Numbered from the stretch's first letter, positions 14,137 to 26,400 are shown. The stretch: 33,687 bases of DNA from Geobacter sp. UBA2189 (GCA_002328035.1 DCVL01000058.1:1-33687), one strand, 5' to 3'. Program-made: numbers and translations. The notes: generated from the letters alone by a model not told the origin.

Positions 14137-15260
14137 CCAGATATCTTGTGCTGATGTTGTTTGTCCTGGCTCTAACCTTTACTGGCAGCGTGATGGCCGC
14201 TGAGAGCGGCGCTGCTGCCGGTGACCTGCTGCGGGTCAACTATACCCTTTCAACCCTGGGTGGCGCACTGGTGCGTACCACCGATGCTGCCAAAGCAAAT
14301 GACAGCAAGCTGCCACGGCATCATGGCTATGCTGCCCCTGCTGCCTTTGGGTCAACAGAACTGGTGCCGGGAGCTCCGGATCTGCCCCAAGGCTTTAGCG
14401 CTGCCCTCATCGGAATGGAACCTGGCGCAAAAAAGACAGTGATGCTGCCACCGGAACAGGCCTTTGGCCCCACAAATCCTGCCCTGCAGCTGAAGTTGCC
14501 TCTGGAGCGGCGGATTCCACGGGCTGTCAGTCTGCCGCCGGATGAGTATCTGAAGCGGTTCAAGACCTTTCCGGTGGTGGGCAAGAGCGTACCGTTGACC
14601 CCTTGGGTGCCTGCCCAGGTCAAAGAGGTAACGGAACATGCTGTGCGTCTGGAGCTGCAACTGCCCAAACAGGAACGGTTTGATGAACCGTTTGGCTATC
14701 TGGATCTGAAGGCTGATGAAAAACAGGTTGTCCTGACCCTGCATCCAACCATTGGCGCCGAGTTTACGGTTGAGGGGAAGCCTGGTCGGATAGCGCTGGT
14801 GGAAAAGGATACCTTTACGGTTGACCGCAACCATCCCCTGGCCGGTCTGACCCTGAAGCTTGAGCTTGAACTGGTTTCGCTGACACCTAAAGATAAGCTG
14901 CCTGCTGGACCGCCTGCCTGGCAGGAAGGGTATGAAACAGCCCTGACAGCGGCAAAAAAGGCCGGACGGCCTGCCCTGCTGCTGCTGTACGCCGATTGGT
15001 GCAGCTGGTGCAAGAAACTGCAGAACGAGACCTTTGTGGATCCACGTGTAGCTATCCGCCGTGGCCGTCTGGACTGGATAAAGGTAAATTCAGAAAAGGA
15101 CAAGAGTCTGATGGAGCGGTACGGCCAGAAAGGGTTTCCGCTGGTGTTGCTCTTTAACCCGGACGGATCAATCAAAGAACGGATAGACGGCTATGTGGAT
15201 GGAGAGAGGATGGCCTGGCTGCTGGATCAGCTGACGGCTGAAACAGTGGCAAAAAAATAG
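14133..15260 (+). CDS. Periplasmic FKBP/SlyD-type isomerase fused to a thioredoxin-fold domain
   Basis: A 375-residue exported fusion. A signal peptide (1-23) is followed by an FKBP/SlyD-like part (about 28-250). This part contains GDLLRVNYTLSTLGG, the FKBP-like LIGMEPGAKKTVMLPPEQAFG and the SlyD-type signature VDRNHPLAGLTLKLELEL (about 230-247). A thioredoxin-fold domain follows (about 265-370). It has LLLLYADWCSWCKKLQ with Cys290 and Cys293, and a Gly-Phe-Pro segment with the expected cis-proline Pro336. It therefore joins prolyl isomerase or chaperone activity with thiol-disulfide chemistry in the periplasm. AGGAG lies 10 nt before the ATG, and the ATGA overlap couples it to the upstream lipoprotein. 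The giant exoprotein downstream has almost no cysteine, so the disulfide client is more likely the cysteine-rich PstS-like protein or another partner. Redox partners are not in the window. Confidence 0.85.
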   Translation: MTRYLVLMLFVLALTFTGSVMAAESGAAAGDLLRVNYTLSTLGGALVRTTDAAKANDSKLPRHHGYAAPAAFGSTELVPGAPDLPQGFSAALIGMEPGAKKTVMLPPEQAFGPTNPALQLKLPLERRIPRAVSLPPDEYLKRFKTFPVVGKSVPLTPWVPAQVKEVTEHAVRLELQLPKQERFDEPFGYLDLKADEKQVVLTLHPTIGAEFTVEGKPGRIALVEKDTFTVDRNHPLAGLTLKLELELVSLTPKDKLPAGPPAWQEGYETALTAAKKAGRPALLLLYADWCSWCKKLQNETFVDPRVAIRRGRLDWIKVNSEKDKSLMERYGQKGFPLVLLFNPDGSIKERIDGYVDGERMAWLLDQLTAETVAKK

Positions 15261-15280
15261 CGTTATTTTTAAACCGGTTT

Positions 15281-15418
15281 GAAACACAGAGCAACGGAGC
15301 AACGGAGAAAGCAGGGTGGTCTGACGGTTCCCCCCCCTTTGACAAAGGGGAGTTACTTCTGATGAAAGCATTGGTTTTGCTCCGTTGCTCCGTGTTTCAA
15401 ATGTTTTTATAGGTTAAA
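15281..15418 (+). repeat. MITE-like palindromic repeat, copy 4
   Basis: The left end GAAACACAGAGCAACGGAGC and right end GCTCCGTTGCTCCGTGTTTC match the other copies. The centre is replaced by a piece resembling the C-rich palindrome at 32567-32655 (CCCCCCCTTTGACAAAGGGG). It fills the gap between the FKBP-thioredoxin gene and tpsB, so transcription either passes through it or starts in its right end. Confidence 0.75.
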
Positions 15419-15429
15419 GAGATCTGTTC

Positions 15430-15444
15430 GGGAGGTGTACCCTG
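15430..15444 (+). promoter_or_regulatory. Ribosome binding site deciding a CTG start for tpsB
   Basis: GGGAGGTGTACC is followed directly by CTG (15442-15444). The same 12-mer stands before the GTG start of tpsA (17405-17416), giving the same 6-nt spacing. Starting at CTG adds Met-Gln-Tyr-Arg-Phe and completes a signal peptide with a basic residue; the next candidate, TTG at 15457, is too far from the Shine-Dalgarno sequence. Confidence 0.65.
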
Positions 15445-17376
15445 CAGTACCGATTCTTGAGTATTCCGGCTCTGTGTCTGAGCCTTGCATTATCAGGTGT
15501 GAACGGAGCCGCAGCAGCGGCTGATCCGGATCAGCAGGCGCTGGTGGCGCAGATGCAAGAGCAGGGTCTGTTAAGTCCTGAAGAGGCTCGTGGTCTGCTT
15601 GATCGTCTTGCAACCGAGGAAACCAGGCCGGTTGAGCCTCCTGTTGATGCCACTGTTGCCATACCTGAACTGCCAGCCAGTGATCAGGAACGGCGTCAAC
15701 TGCTGGAGGCGTTGCAGGAGCAGGGTCTGCTTAGCAGCGATGAGGCTCGCTCTGTGCGGGTTCGGCAGGGGTTTGAAACGTTGCCGATCCCACCGGTTGA
15801 AGAGAAGCCCGCTGTTGAGATGGCCACTGTTCAAGAGACAGAAGAAAAGGCTCCCCCTGCTGAAACAGAACAGAGCGGTGAGTATACCTTTCTTATCCGC
15901 TCTTTTTATGTCAGCGGTAATACTATTTTCCCTGATGAAAGGTTAAATGAGCTTCTTGCACCGATTGCCGGCGAGGGTAAAAAGTCCGCCGATGTTGAAG
16001 CGGCTAGAGATCTGCTTGAAAAATACTACCACGATAATGGCTACCCGGCTGTGCTGGTCAACATACCGGAGCAGAGTACCGATGGCGGTTTTATTCAGTT
16101 GCAGGTGCTGGAGGGCAAGGTGGGTAAGGTTACGGTTACAGGCAATCGCTGGTTCTCCTCGGCAATGCTCCTTGAAAGGCTGCCCTCACTGACTCCGGGC
16201 AGCCAAGTCTCCTCAGCTGCCATAAGGCAGGACTTTACCAGAATTAACCAGAACCCTGATCGTAAAGTATCCCCGGGAATGGCGCCTGGTAAGGAACCGG
16301 GAACAGTTGATTTTGAAGTGAAGGTTGAAGATCATTTTCCTCTTCATGGCAGTCTGGAGCTGAACAACATGGCTGGCCACAACAGTTCCGAACTGCGTCT
16401 GATAGGCAAGGTGGGCTATGACAATCTCTGGCAAGAAGAGCATTCGGTTTCATTGCAGTACCAGATGTCTCCTCAGGATCAGCGTCAGGTCAAGGTCTTT
16501 AACGGAACCTATATGCTGCCAATGCCCTGGAACCAGGATCACAAGTTTCTGCTGTACGGTATGTGGACCGGAAGTGAAACCCCTGTGGGTGACGGGTTCC
16601 GTTCAACCGGCAAGGGGATGGTTATCGGCGCACGTTACCTCCTGCCTATGAAAGGGCAGGGCAGTTACAATCATTCACTGGCATTCGGGGCGGACTACAA
16701 GGATTTTGAGGATGTGCTGACCGCCGGAGGTGAAGATGTCCGCACGCCTGTCACCTACTTGCCTGTATCCCTGGGGTACAGCGCCAGTCTTTTCAATTCC
16801 GGAAATAAAGCGCTAACCCTTCTTAATGCCGGTCTGTCGCTTACCTTCAGGGGAGCAGTGACCGAACAGTCGCAGTTTGACGATAAACGTTACAAAGGGC
16901 GAGCCAACTACCTGACGGCAACCCTCGGGCTTGAACGCAGACAGCCGCTTGTAGCCGGATTTGAGCTTATCAGCAAGCTGGACGGGCAGCTGGCTTCAGA
17001 ACCGCTGATTTCGAACGAGGAATTTTCAGCTGGAGGTATGGAGAGCGTACGTGGCTACCGTGAAAGCGAAGTTATGGGGGATAGCGGCCTCCGCTGGAGC
17101 CTTGAGACGGTTGCACCAGACCTCGGAGCAGCCAGCGGCCTGTCATGGTTTGCCGCAAGACCCTATCTCTTCTATGAAATGGCCAATATTTGGGTGATGG
17201 AACCGTTATCAGGGCAGGATAAGGAAACCCTGCTGCAGGGTGCGGGAGCCGGTATGCGCGGCACTGTGACAAAGTGGATGGAGTACCAGCTGGATGGCGG
17301 CTTTGCGCTCGAAAAGACCAGTCGGACGCCTGAAGGGAGCAGCAGGGTTAATTTTAAGGTCAAACTGATCTGGTAG
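15442..17376 (+). CDS. tpsB: TpsB outer-membrane transporter (ShlB/FhaC family)
   Basis: Outer-membrane partner of a two-partner secretion system, which moves the TpsA exoprotein to the surface. The 644-residue protein has a signal peptide (about 1-27). An unusual N-terminal extension carries two SHOCT-like helical repeats (LVAQMQEQGLLSPEEARGLL near 32-52 and LLEALQEQGLLSSDEARS near 85-103). POTRA-type domains (about 148-300) include YVSGNTIFPDERL and KVTVTGNRWFSS. A 16-stranded barrel region runs to the C-terminal Trp. The Omp85-superfamily motif VRGYR lies at 536-540. The family is usually 550-590 residues, and the extra length is the repeat region. The start is taken as CTG, see the ribosome binding site entry. 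It lies 40 bp upstream of tpsA and surely transports it. The N-terminal repeats are shared with the porin at the end of the locus, which links the two functionally. Confidence 0.92.
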   Translation: MQYRFLSIPALCLSLALSGVNGAAAAADPDQQALVAQMQEQGLLSPEEARGLLDRLATEETRPVEPPVDATVAIPELPASDQERRQLLEALQEQGLLSSDEARSVRVRQGFETLPIPPVEEKPAVEMATVQETEEKAPPAETEQSGEYTFLIRSFYVSGNTIFPDERLNELLAPIAGEGKKSADVEAARDLLEKYYHDNGYPAVLVNIPEQSTDGGFIQLQVLEGKVGKVTVTGNRWFSSAMLLERLPSLTPGSQVSSAAIRQDFTRINQNPDRKVSPGMAPGKEPGTVDFEVKVEDHFPLHGSLELNNMAGHNSSELRLIGKVGYDNLWQEEHSVSLQYQMSPQDQRQVKVFNGTYMLPMPWNQDHKFLLYGMWTGSETPVGDGFRSTGKGMVIGARYLLPMKGQGSYNHSLAFGADYKDFEDVLTAGGEDVRTPVTYLPVSLGYSASLFNSGNKALTLLNAGLSLTFRGAVTEQSQFDDKRYKGRANYLTATLGLERRQPLVAGFELISKLDGQLASEPLISNEEFSAGGMESVRGYRESEVMGDSGLRWSLETVAPDLGAASGLSWFAARPYLFYEMANIWVMEPLSGQDKETLLQGAGAGMRGTVTKWMEYQLDGGFALEKTSRTPEGSSRVNFKVKLIW

Positions 17377-17416
17377 TTGCTGCACTGTAGTAAACGGGGA
17401 TAACGGGAGGTGTACC

Positions 17417-20400
17417 GTGGCAGGTAAAGTCAAGCGTAGACATAAAAAACAGCAGAATCGATTCAGCCGCCCTATTCAGGGGGTTGCCCTGGCAATGCTG
17501 GCCAACCAGCTTTTTTTGCCGATGGTGGCTCAGGCAGGACCGCCGGTTATTCCGGGCTTTTACGGCAAGGTTACCCTGCCAACGGTGATGGCCAATCAAC
17601 TGCCGCAACTGAAAAGCGGCGGTCTGCAGTCAAATGCCAGCGTTTCAAGTTCTGGCAGCGCCATGACCATTACCCAGACCGCTGCACGAGCCATCATAGA
17701 CTGGGACAAGTTTGATATTGGAGTCAGCGCCTCGGTCTACTTCAGCCAGAAGCTGAAAGACGTCCCCCAGACCAGCTGGGCTGCGCTGAACCGGATATAC
17801 GACGCCAATCCCAGCCAGATTCTGGGCAGCCTCAAGGCCGATGGCCGGATCTACCTGCTGAACCAGAACGGCATCCTTTTTGGACCCGGTTCAAAGGTGG
17901 ATGTGCATACCCTGGTGGCAAGTTCGCTGAAGATGGATCTACAGAAGCTGATCAGTACGGAAAGCAACGCTTACACCACTGATCGTAACAACAAGACCAG
18001 CCTGGATATCTGGAGCAACCCTAGCCAGTTTCTGGATGAAACCACCTCCCTGAACCTGACCAAATTCACCCGCGAAAGCTGGAATCTACGTAGCGACAAC
18101 ACACAAGCGCCGGGCGCCATGGTTGCCAATGCCGGTACAATTACCAGCAGTGGCACCACCGGCGAGCAGGGGGGCGTGTTCCTGATCGGCGGGGCTGTAG
18201 AGAACCACGGCACCATCAGCGCCCCGTCTGGCCAGATAGCCTTGGTTGCCGGTACAGAGGTGTACCTTTCGCCAGCCTATAGCGCCAGCATAGATACTCG
18301 CCGCCAGGGGGCGCTGACGGTCAAGGTGGCCGGTGTGGCAAGTGGCAATGATGCCCTGAACGAGGTTGGCGCTCAACTGATTGCAGATCAGGGTATGGTG
18401 GGGATGTACGGTAACCGCGTTACCCAGAACGGCCTGATTCGTTCGATTAGTACGGTAAAGCGTAACGGCACTATTGAACTGCTGGCAAAGGAGCGGATTA
18501 CAACCGGAGTGGGCAGTGTTACGGCTACGCCGGTATCGGTTTCACCTGAACTGGTTAACCGCACCTTTATTTATGATGATGCAGGTTCCTTTAGCTACAA
18601 TACCTGGATTACCCTGGCCGGTCTGGATCAGGGTAGCAGCCCTACATTGGGAACCCGCTATACGGACATTGCTGTAGAAGGGATAGAACATAAAGGCAGT
18701 ATTGTTGCCCCTGGCGCTGAAGTGCTGCTGCAGGCGAAGAACAGGGTTTTTCTTGACACTAACAGCCTTATCGATGTCAGCGGTTCACTGGTTGATCTGA
18801 AGGTTGATGACAAGATCATATCAACGGTACTGACCAGCACCGAGCTGCGGGATAACCAGACCCAGAAGTACGGGATTACAAAAGGGGCGGAGATCACTAC
18901 CACAACCCTTTCAGGTTCATCAATCGGTAACCTCTCTGCCTTAACAGAGTTGCAGCAGGCAACAGCCCTTCAATGGACGGCTAATGCCGGAAGTGTTGAG
19001 ATAAGCGCCTCTGAGGGAGATATTGTCATGAAAGGGGGGGCGGTTATTGATATATCGGGTGGGCGTGTCGGCTACTCATCCGCTGATATCGGGCAGACGA
19101 TGCTGGTGTATGGCACCAGGATCTACGGTATTGCCGATGCCCCTCAAGATCTGACATACACAAGGATTATGGGCGATTATACACGGTCATTTGAACGTTT
19201 TGGTGTGGAGGAAAATTACAAAGGCCTGTGGACCGGTGGCGCCAATCCCCTGTTTAATCCGTTGCCTGCCTTTGAAGAGGGCGGCAATGCCGGTAGGCTT
19301 ACCCTGAAGGCAAGGCAGCTGCTGCTGGACGGCACAATTAATAGCAGCGTTATCAGAGGATTCTTCCAGACCCGTCTGGATGAGATCAGGGACAGCAGCG
19401 GCAAGGCTCTGACGCGTGGCCTGAAGATGCCGGACGGCGGCACGCTGATTCTTGGAGACTACAGTTACGGCGGTGAAGCTGATCAGAAACTGGACGGTGT
19501 CATAATAGCCGGAGATACGGAAACACAGACAGATGCCATTGCCACTATTGACGAGAAACCGTTCAGCGCTGCTGCCGGCAGTATGACAACCTCGGTTATC
19601 GGCAGCAGGATGTTGAGTCTGCCAGGTACCGCGCTTTCAGATCTCCAGATCTATGCCAACAGTTCCATTACCAGCACGGGCGATAGCAGTCTGAGTATGC
19701 TGCCAGGCGGCTCGCTTACCATGCGGGCACAGCAGATTACCCACAACGGCAGTATCAGTGTCCCTTCCGGTACGGTAAATATCAGCCTGCTGGACAATAT
19801 AGCTGTAGCAGATAATAAGAGTGGGAACAAAGTCAGGGTTGTGCTGCCTGAACCGTCACAGGTACTGCTTAACCCTGGCAGCAGCATCTCAGCAGCGGGG
19901 CTGGCCGTCATAGATCCCAACGACACCGCTTCACTCAACTACCTTGATGGCGGCAGCATAAGTATTAAGGATACGACGGAAAAAGGGAAAGGTATCATTG
20001 TACAGCAGGGGGCACTGCTTTCTGTTGATGCAGGGTACTCTATGGATGCGAAACGCAAGGTGAGCGGCGGCGATGCAGGCAGCCTGACCCTGGCTGGTTC
20101 TTCGGTTGATCTGCGCGGAACGTTTAGTGGCAAGGCGCTTGTGGGAAATGACAGCGGCACCCTGAAGATTCACAGCAACTGGATGACGCTGGCGAATCAA
20201 TACCGTTCAACTGCCTCAGGGACGGTTCTCGGGGTTGATCAGCTTCTGGAGAGTGGATTTGGTAACCTTGATCTGACCGGCGTGTTCGGTTTGACGGTTG
20301 AAGAGGGGGTGCGCCTGCCGACAACCCTGGCTCGCCTGAGTGTCAACGGATCATCGCCCCGTTTATCAGTAACCGATACGACCGGACTGAATGGCAGTAC

Positions 20401-23400
20401 AAGTCTGAAGCTTACTGCCGGTAAAACGCTGGAATACAGTAACACCAACTATATTTCCGACCCGGCAACCGATGGAGGTCAGGTTCAGCAGGCAGCTGAC
20501 CAGGCGTTGCTGAAGGTTGGAACAGGAGCAGACCTTACCATTGCCCCAGGTGGGAGCATTGTTCTTAAAGGCTCGGCTGTTGAACTGAACGGCACCCTGC
20601 GAAGCAAGGCCGGCAAGATTGAGGTCACGGCAAGCGGTTCCCTTGAGACGGCGAGAGATCTTAACATCGGCAGTAGCGCCCTGTTGGATGCAACTGGTTA
20701 CAACAGGGATGTGATCATGAAGCTGGGCGCCGTAAAGTTCTATGAAACTACCCCCAGTGATGGCGGAAGCATCAGCCTGAATTCGGATTTAGGTTCGGTC
20801 AGGATGGCAGCCGGGGCTCTGGCTGATGTTTCCGGCGCTGAACCGGTAATGGTAACGGTGCCTAATAGCGATGGGCTAAGTGTCAGTAAAACTGTAGTAG
20901 CCGGATCGGCCGGTAGTCTCAAAATCAAAGGGGCTTCTCTTGATCTGCAGGGCAGCCTTCGCGCCGGTACGCAGCTGGCTGGCACCAGGGGCGGGAATCT
21001 GAGCATCACTTCACAGGATGCACTCACTCTGAACGGTCTACAGATTGGCAGCTACCTGGCATCTGGATTTGATGCCCTGACCTTTGGCAGCGGCAATGAA
21101 GTGATACTTTCCGGTTTTATTAACCAAAGGATTGGTCGTCAGCTGACCCTGGATTCGCCCTTGATCAGCGGCACTGATGACAGCTTCGTCAGCCTTTATG
21201 CCCCCTGGATTAAGCTCACCAACAGCAGCCTTTTAACCAAGACAGCGGTAAATGGAACGGGTCGGCTCAACCTGAGCGGTAATGAGATTGATCTGTCCGG
21301 TAGCCTGGCTCTGAGCGGGTTCAGTGAGACACTGTTAAACGCTGGCGGCGATATCAGCGCCACAGAGATACCGGTGGCCAATGTATTCAAGGGCGAGTTG
21401 GTGACGGCCGGTGATCTGACTATGCGGGCGGCGCGGGTCTATCCGAAAAACTACGCATATCCTTCTGACAGCTTTACCATCATGATCCCTTCCGAGTTTA
21501 GTATCAGGTCTACCGGCGGCAGTGTCACCGTTCTTTCATCAGGAGGGGATACCAGTGGTTATCTGGATTCAGCCGGCGGCAGTCTTTCTATAGAGGCGCA
21601 AAACGGTATTAACCAGTCCGGCTATCTGGAGGCTCCGCTGGGCAGAATCAGCCTGAATACCACCAGTGGCAACGGTCGGGTATACTTTGCACCAGGCAGT
21701 ACTACCAGTACGGCTGTCGGAGACCATCGGGTGCAGGTTGGTTTTCTGGACAATGACGGTAAGCTGGCGCTACCGCTGAATGGATCAGCGGCAATAACAA
21801 CCACGTTTTTGCTTGGCGATGCCAAAGATCTGGAGAGCTGGCGTGGAACCGCTTCAGGGATCTACGTTAACGGTGCTGCGGTAGCGGGCGCTGACCAGCG
21901 GGAAGTGGTGCAGGCAGATGGTTCACTCATTGATGTATCGGGCGGTGGCGATATTTTTGCCTACAAATTCTATCCTGGAGCGGCCGGTTCGCTTGATCCG
22001 CTAAAGGTAAGCGGCCGGATGGTGGTGGTGCCTCAGGCAACAGCGCCACTGGGAGGACAGACCATCTATCTGGCCGGCGGTAACGGTGTAGCCGCAGGCA
22101 TCTACACCGTTGTGCCGGAACGGTACGCATTTCTGCCCAACGCCATGGTTGTGAGTGATGCAGGCGGCTATGTTGCGCCGGGCAGCAATAACCGGACTGG
22201 CGAAGGATACAGTATTGTTGCCGGCTACCTGGGCGAGGCCAATACAGCGATCAGCAGCAGCCGATACCGTGGTTATGTCGTCCGCTCTGCAAGTGAGGTG
22301 CTGAAAGAGGGAGAGTTTGTAAAGTATCAGCTTAAGGCTGGGAATGGCGGTTCGGTTGCAATTAACGGTGACACCATCCTGCTGGACGGCGCTTTCAGGG
22401 CTCAGGCTCTTGCCGGTTACACCGGCGGCAAGATCAATCTTGCCGGCGCAAATATGACTGTGCAGAACAGTGCTGCTTCCACAGCAGGCGGCATTGACTT
22501 CAGCAGTGCTATACCGTCCAGCCTGAAAGGAACGGTTTCGGTATCCAGTGATGCCCTTTCTGGGCAGGGTTTCAAATCGGTAACCCTGGGCAGCGCCACT
22601 TCAACTGAAACCCTGACCGTTGCCGAAGGGAGCAATTTGGCGGTTTATGGCGACCTGACCATGCAGGCCAAAACCCTGGTGGAGGTCAAGGCAAACAGCA
22701 ACCTGAGTGGTGAGACCCTGACCCTGGCCAGCCCTACCGGTAAGGTAGCGGTTGCCGAGGGGGCAGTTCTGACCGGAACAAAGAGTGTTGATTTTGAGGT
22801 GCTGAATGAACTGGATATGCAGGGTACCCTCAATACCGCTCTGGTCAATCTGGCTGGCGAGAATATTGTGGTAAACGATGGCAGCGCTCTGCCAGCCGGT
22901 GTCAACGGCCTGTCCCTGAGTCCAACCCTCTGGTCCACCCTGAACTCCTTCAGCCCGGCCATTGGCCTGAAGAGCCGTAACAGCCTGATCTTTACCGGTG
23001 ATACTACGCTGGCAACAACCAAGGATCTGACTATTGATGCTGCCCGGTATGCAGCCAACAGCAGCGACCTGCATGCGCTAATCAGCGCCAACGCTCTGAC
23101 TCTGAAAAACAGCGGCAGCAGCAGTACGGTTGCTCCGGCGACGGCTCTGAACAACACCAGCCTTGACTTGCAGGCCAACAGTATCAGCGTTGACCTGAGC
23201 CATCCTGCCACCGGCAGTAGTAACGTGGGGGATATCACCGTTTCCGGATTCAAGACCACTACCCTGCATGCAGCCAATGATATTACCCTGGGGGGTAACG
23301 GTACCCTGAACAGTTCCGGTAACCTGAACCTGCAGGCCGCCCGAGTGACTACCGCTGTCTCAACGGATCGCACCTACAAGAACTACCTGCCAGCCAACGT

Positions 23401-26400
23401 GCTGGTACAGGCTGCCAATGCCCTGGCTATCAACCAGTCAGTTGGCACTTCTGGAACCAGTATCGTGCCAGGTGGCAAACTGGCCTTCAAGGCTACAGAT
23501 ATTACGCAGGCCGGAACTATAGAGATGCAGTCCGGCACACTGGTGCTCGATGCAACCAACAGTCTGAGCTTTGATGCCGGTTCCAAAACCCTGAACAAAG
23601 GCTCGGCCAGCGGAGCAGGTGGCAGCATTGTGGCTACGGCAACCAATGGCAGTCTGGCGGTTGCTGAGGGGGCGCTACTGGATGTGTCGGCAGGCAGCCA
23701 GGGTGATAGCGGTAGTATCAGCCTGAACGGAGTAATCGGAGGAGTAACGGTAGGAGCCAATACCCTGAAAGGCAACGGCAGCGGTACCGGCGGCTCATTC
23801 AGCATTGACAGCGCTACCTTTGGGGATACCGCGACCCTGCTGGCTACCTTGGCCAAGGGTGGTTTTACGGAGCAGATCAGTCTGCGGGGCCGCACCGGTG
23901 ACCTGACCATTGCTGATACAGATACAACAGCAGGAAAGGCTGAAATACTGGCACGCAAGGTCTCCCTAATTGCTGATGGAGGCAGCTTGACCCTGGAAGG
24001 CCAGATCAACACTGGTAGTGGCAAAGGTCTGGTGGAGTTGTATGCCAACAATGACCTGACCCTGGCTACCGGTTCAGGCGTCACTGTTACCGGCGGAGGT
24101 GAGGCTAACCTGGGTAGCAGTAGCGGAATACTTACCCTGGCAGGCGGCGCACTGTTGGATCTTTCCGACAATGGCGGAACGGTTAACCTGCGGGCATTGC
24201 AGGATACCGGTAATGTAAACGGGGTCAAGATGGCGCTGAACGGTGAGATAAAGGGCGCCTCTGAGGTGGCGGTTGAGGCGGTCAAGGTCTACAGCGGGGT
24301 TAGCAGTATAACCAGCGCTAATGCGAATACCTGGAAAACTGCAACAAATACCTACATGGCTAATGCCAATACCTATCGTGACAAACTGCTCTCAGGTCTG
24401 ACCATGGCCAATCAGGATGCGTTACATTTCCGGCCCGGTGTTGAGGTTCAGAGCAGCGGATCAATGGCTCTTAATGCCGATCTGGATCTCAGCAGTTGGC
24501 GCTACACCGTTAACGGTATCAGTGAGACCGGTCTGCTGACCCTGCGTGCAGCCGGTGATCTGACCCTGACCAAGAAGATTAGCGATAGTAAAACGACCCG
24601 TACCAGCCTTCATAGCAGTAGTATGAAGGATTCATGGGATCTGCGGCTGGTTGCTGGCGCTAGCGGTGCCAATCCTTTGGGGGTCAACAAAGGGAGCGGC
24701 AAGCTGGACGTAACCGGAGTTGTCTATACGGAAAACGGCGACATCAGCTTTGCCAGCGGTGCCGATACAACCATGACCTATACCGCCCCCTCCTCTCCCG
24801 GCTATATGATCAATACCAGTTTAAAATACAACCTGGCCAGCTATGGCGGCAGTATCAGGGGTGAGGTGGGTAATAACCTGACCTTGAATGCTGGCGTGAT
24901 CCAGAGTTCGGTGGGCGATATTGACCTTCAGGTGGCCGGTAATCTTGACCTGAATGGCAGCAGCACCATGGGGGCTATCCGTACCACCGGGGAGGCGGCA
25001 ACAACAGCCAACATGACCAAATACTACACCTACGGAAATGGAGGCGATCTAAGCGTAACGGTTGGCGGTAACATTGCTTCAAACGTAAGCGGCACTACCA
25101 GCTTTAATCCGTGGGATACCGCTACAAATGTCCGTTCCGGATCTTCCATGATTCCTTACTGGCATGCGGACTATGCAACTTCCGGCGGTCTGCGCGGCAT
25201 AGCCGCCATGGCCGGCGGCGACGTACAGGTGCAGGCTGGTGGCTCTGTGAATGCCCAGATCGGCTCATTCGCACCAACTGACACTAGCGGCAGCGGCAAC
25301 CTGACTGTTTCTGCATCCGGCAACCTGGATGGTCGCTTTCTTTCCGGCAGCGGCGATGCACTGCTAAGTACCCAGGGCGCTTTCGGATCCGATGAAGAAA
25401 GAGCGCCGGTTGTTTCAGCAGTCTACACCAAGGCTATCAGTGTCAAGGCGCAGGCAGATCTGTTGCTGGGCACCGTCGATAACCCAACCATCAGTCATCC
25501 ATCCTATAGCACCAGCTATAAAAAATGGAATCTGACCTACCTGTCGGAGAGCAGCCTGAGCCTGAGCTCTCTGGGTGGTGACATCACTATGACCGGTCTG
25601 AACCGTTTCTATAGTGATAGCAGCAACACCGACCACGGTGAGCGGCGGATTCTGCCTGGCTCGCTCAGTATGCAGGCAGCTGGAGATATTATCCTGCAGA
25701 ACAGTTTTGTGCTGACCCCTTCTGAATTTGCGGAGCTTAACGTGACGGCTGGTGGCGATATTGACGGCAGTGCCGCAGCAAACAGTCAGGCGGTAGGGGC
25801 TAGGCTGATCATGTCGGATATTGATCCGTCACAAGTTTATGGTGCACAGACGGTCTCTCCGATTACCACACTGAACAGTTATACCCAGACGCACAGTACT
25901 GATCTTACCCTGCATAGAGATACCGCGCAGCCGGTTAGGGTCACTGCCGGCGGCTCTATCATCGATCTTGAACTGGATCTGGTCAAAAAGGCCGAGATCA
26001 GCGCCGGAGGTTCAATCACCGATCTGCACTACGTTGGACAGAATATCAGGCAGGATGATCTGACCACAATAACCGCACTGGGTGACATTACCCTTAATAC
26101 TGCAGGTTTATCACCCAAGGAGGGAGTTTATCTCCGGACCGGATTCCAGCATGGCGGTCCAGGCTCCTTTATGGTTTGCTCCGGTGGTAATGTTGACTTG
26201 GGCAGCACCATCGGCATCCAAACCTACGGTAACCACCAGAATGCCGGTCTTGCTGAAACTGGCAGTGACCTCTATCTGCTTGCCGGTGCAACAAAGGGAT
26301 ACACAGCTTCTGACATTTCATCATTTTTTATGGCGCTTAAAAATGGTGCCCAGGAGTACAGCCAGATAAAGGCCGACGGAGATGCTGAGGCAGCTGCCGC

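Noticed and set aside
23383..24285. Long antisense ORF (300 codons) inside tpsA, and several more such as 22645-23373
   Set aside because: The repeated GC-biased codon pattern of tpsA leaves the opposite strand open. The translations are low-complexity with no ribosome binding site or domain.
26082..26369. Plus-strand out-of-frame ORF within tpsA
   Set aside because: It is a frame shadow; the tpsA frame is continuous and conserved-looking through this region.
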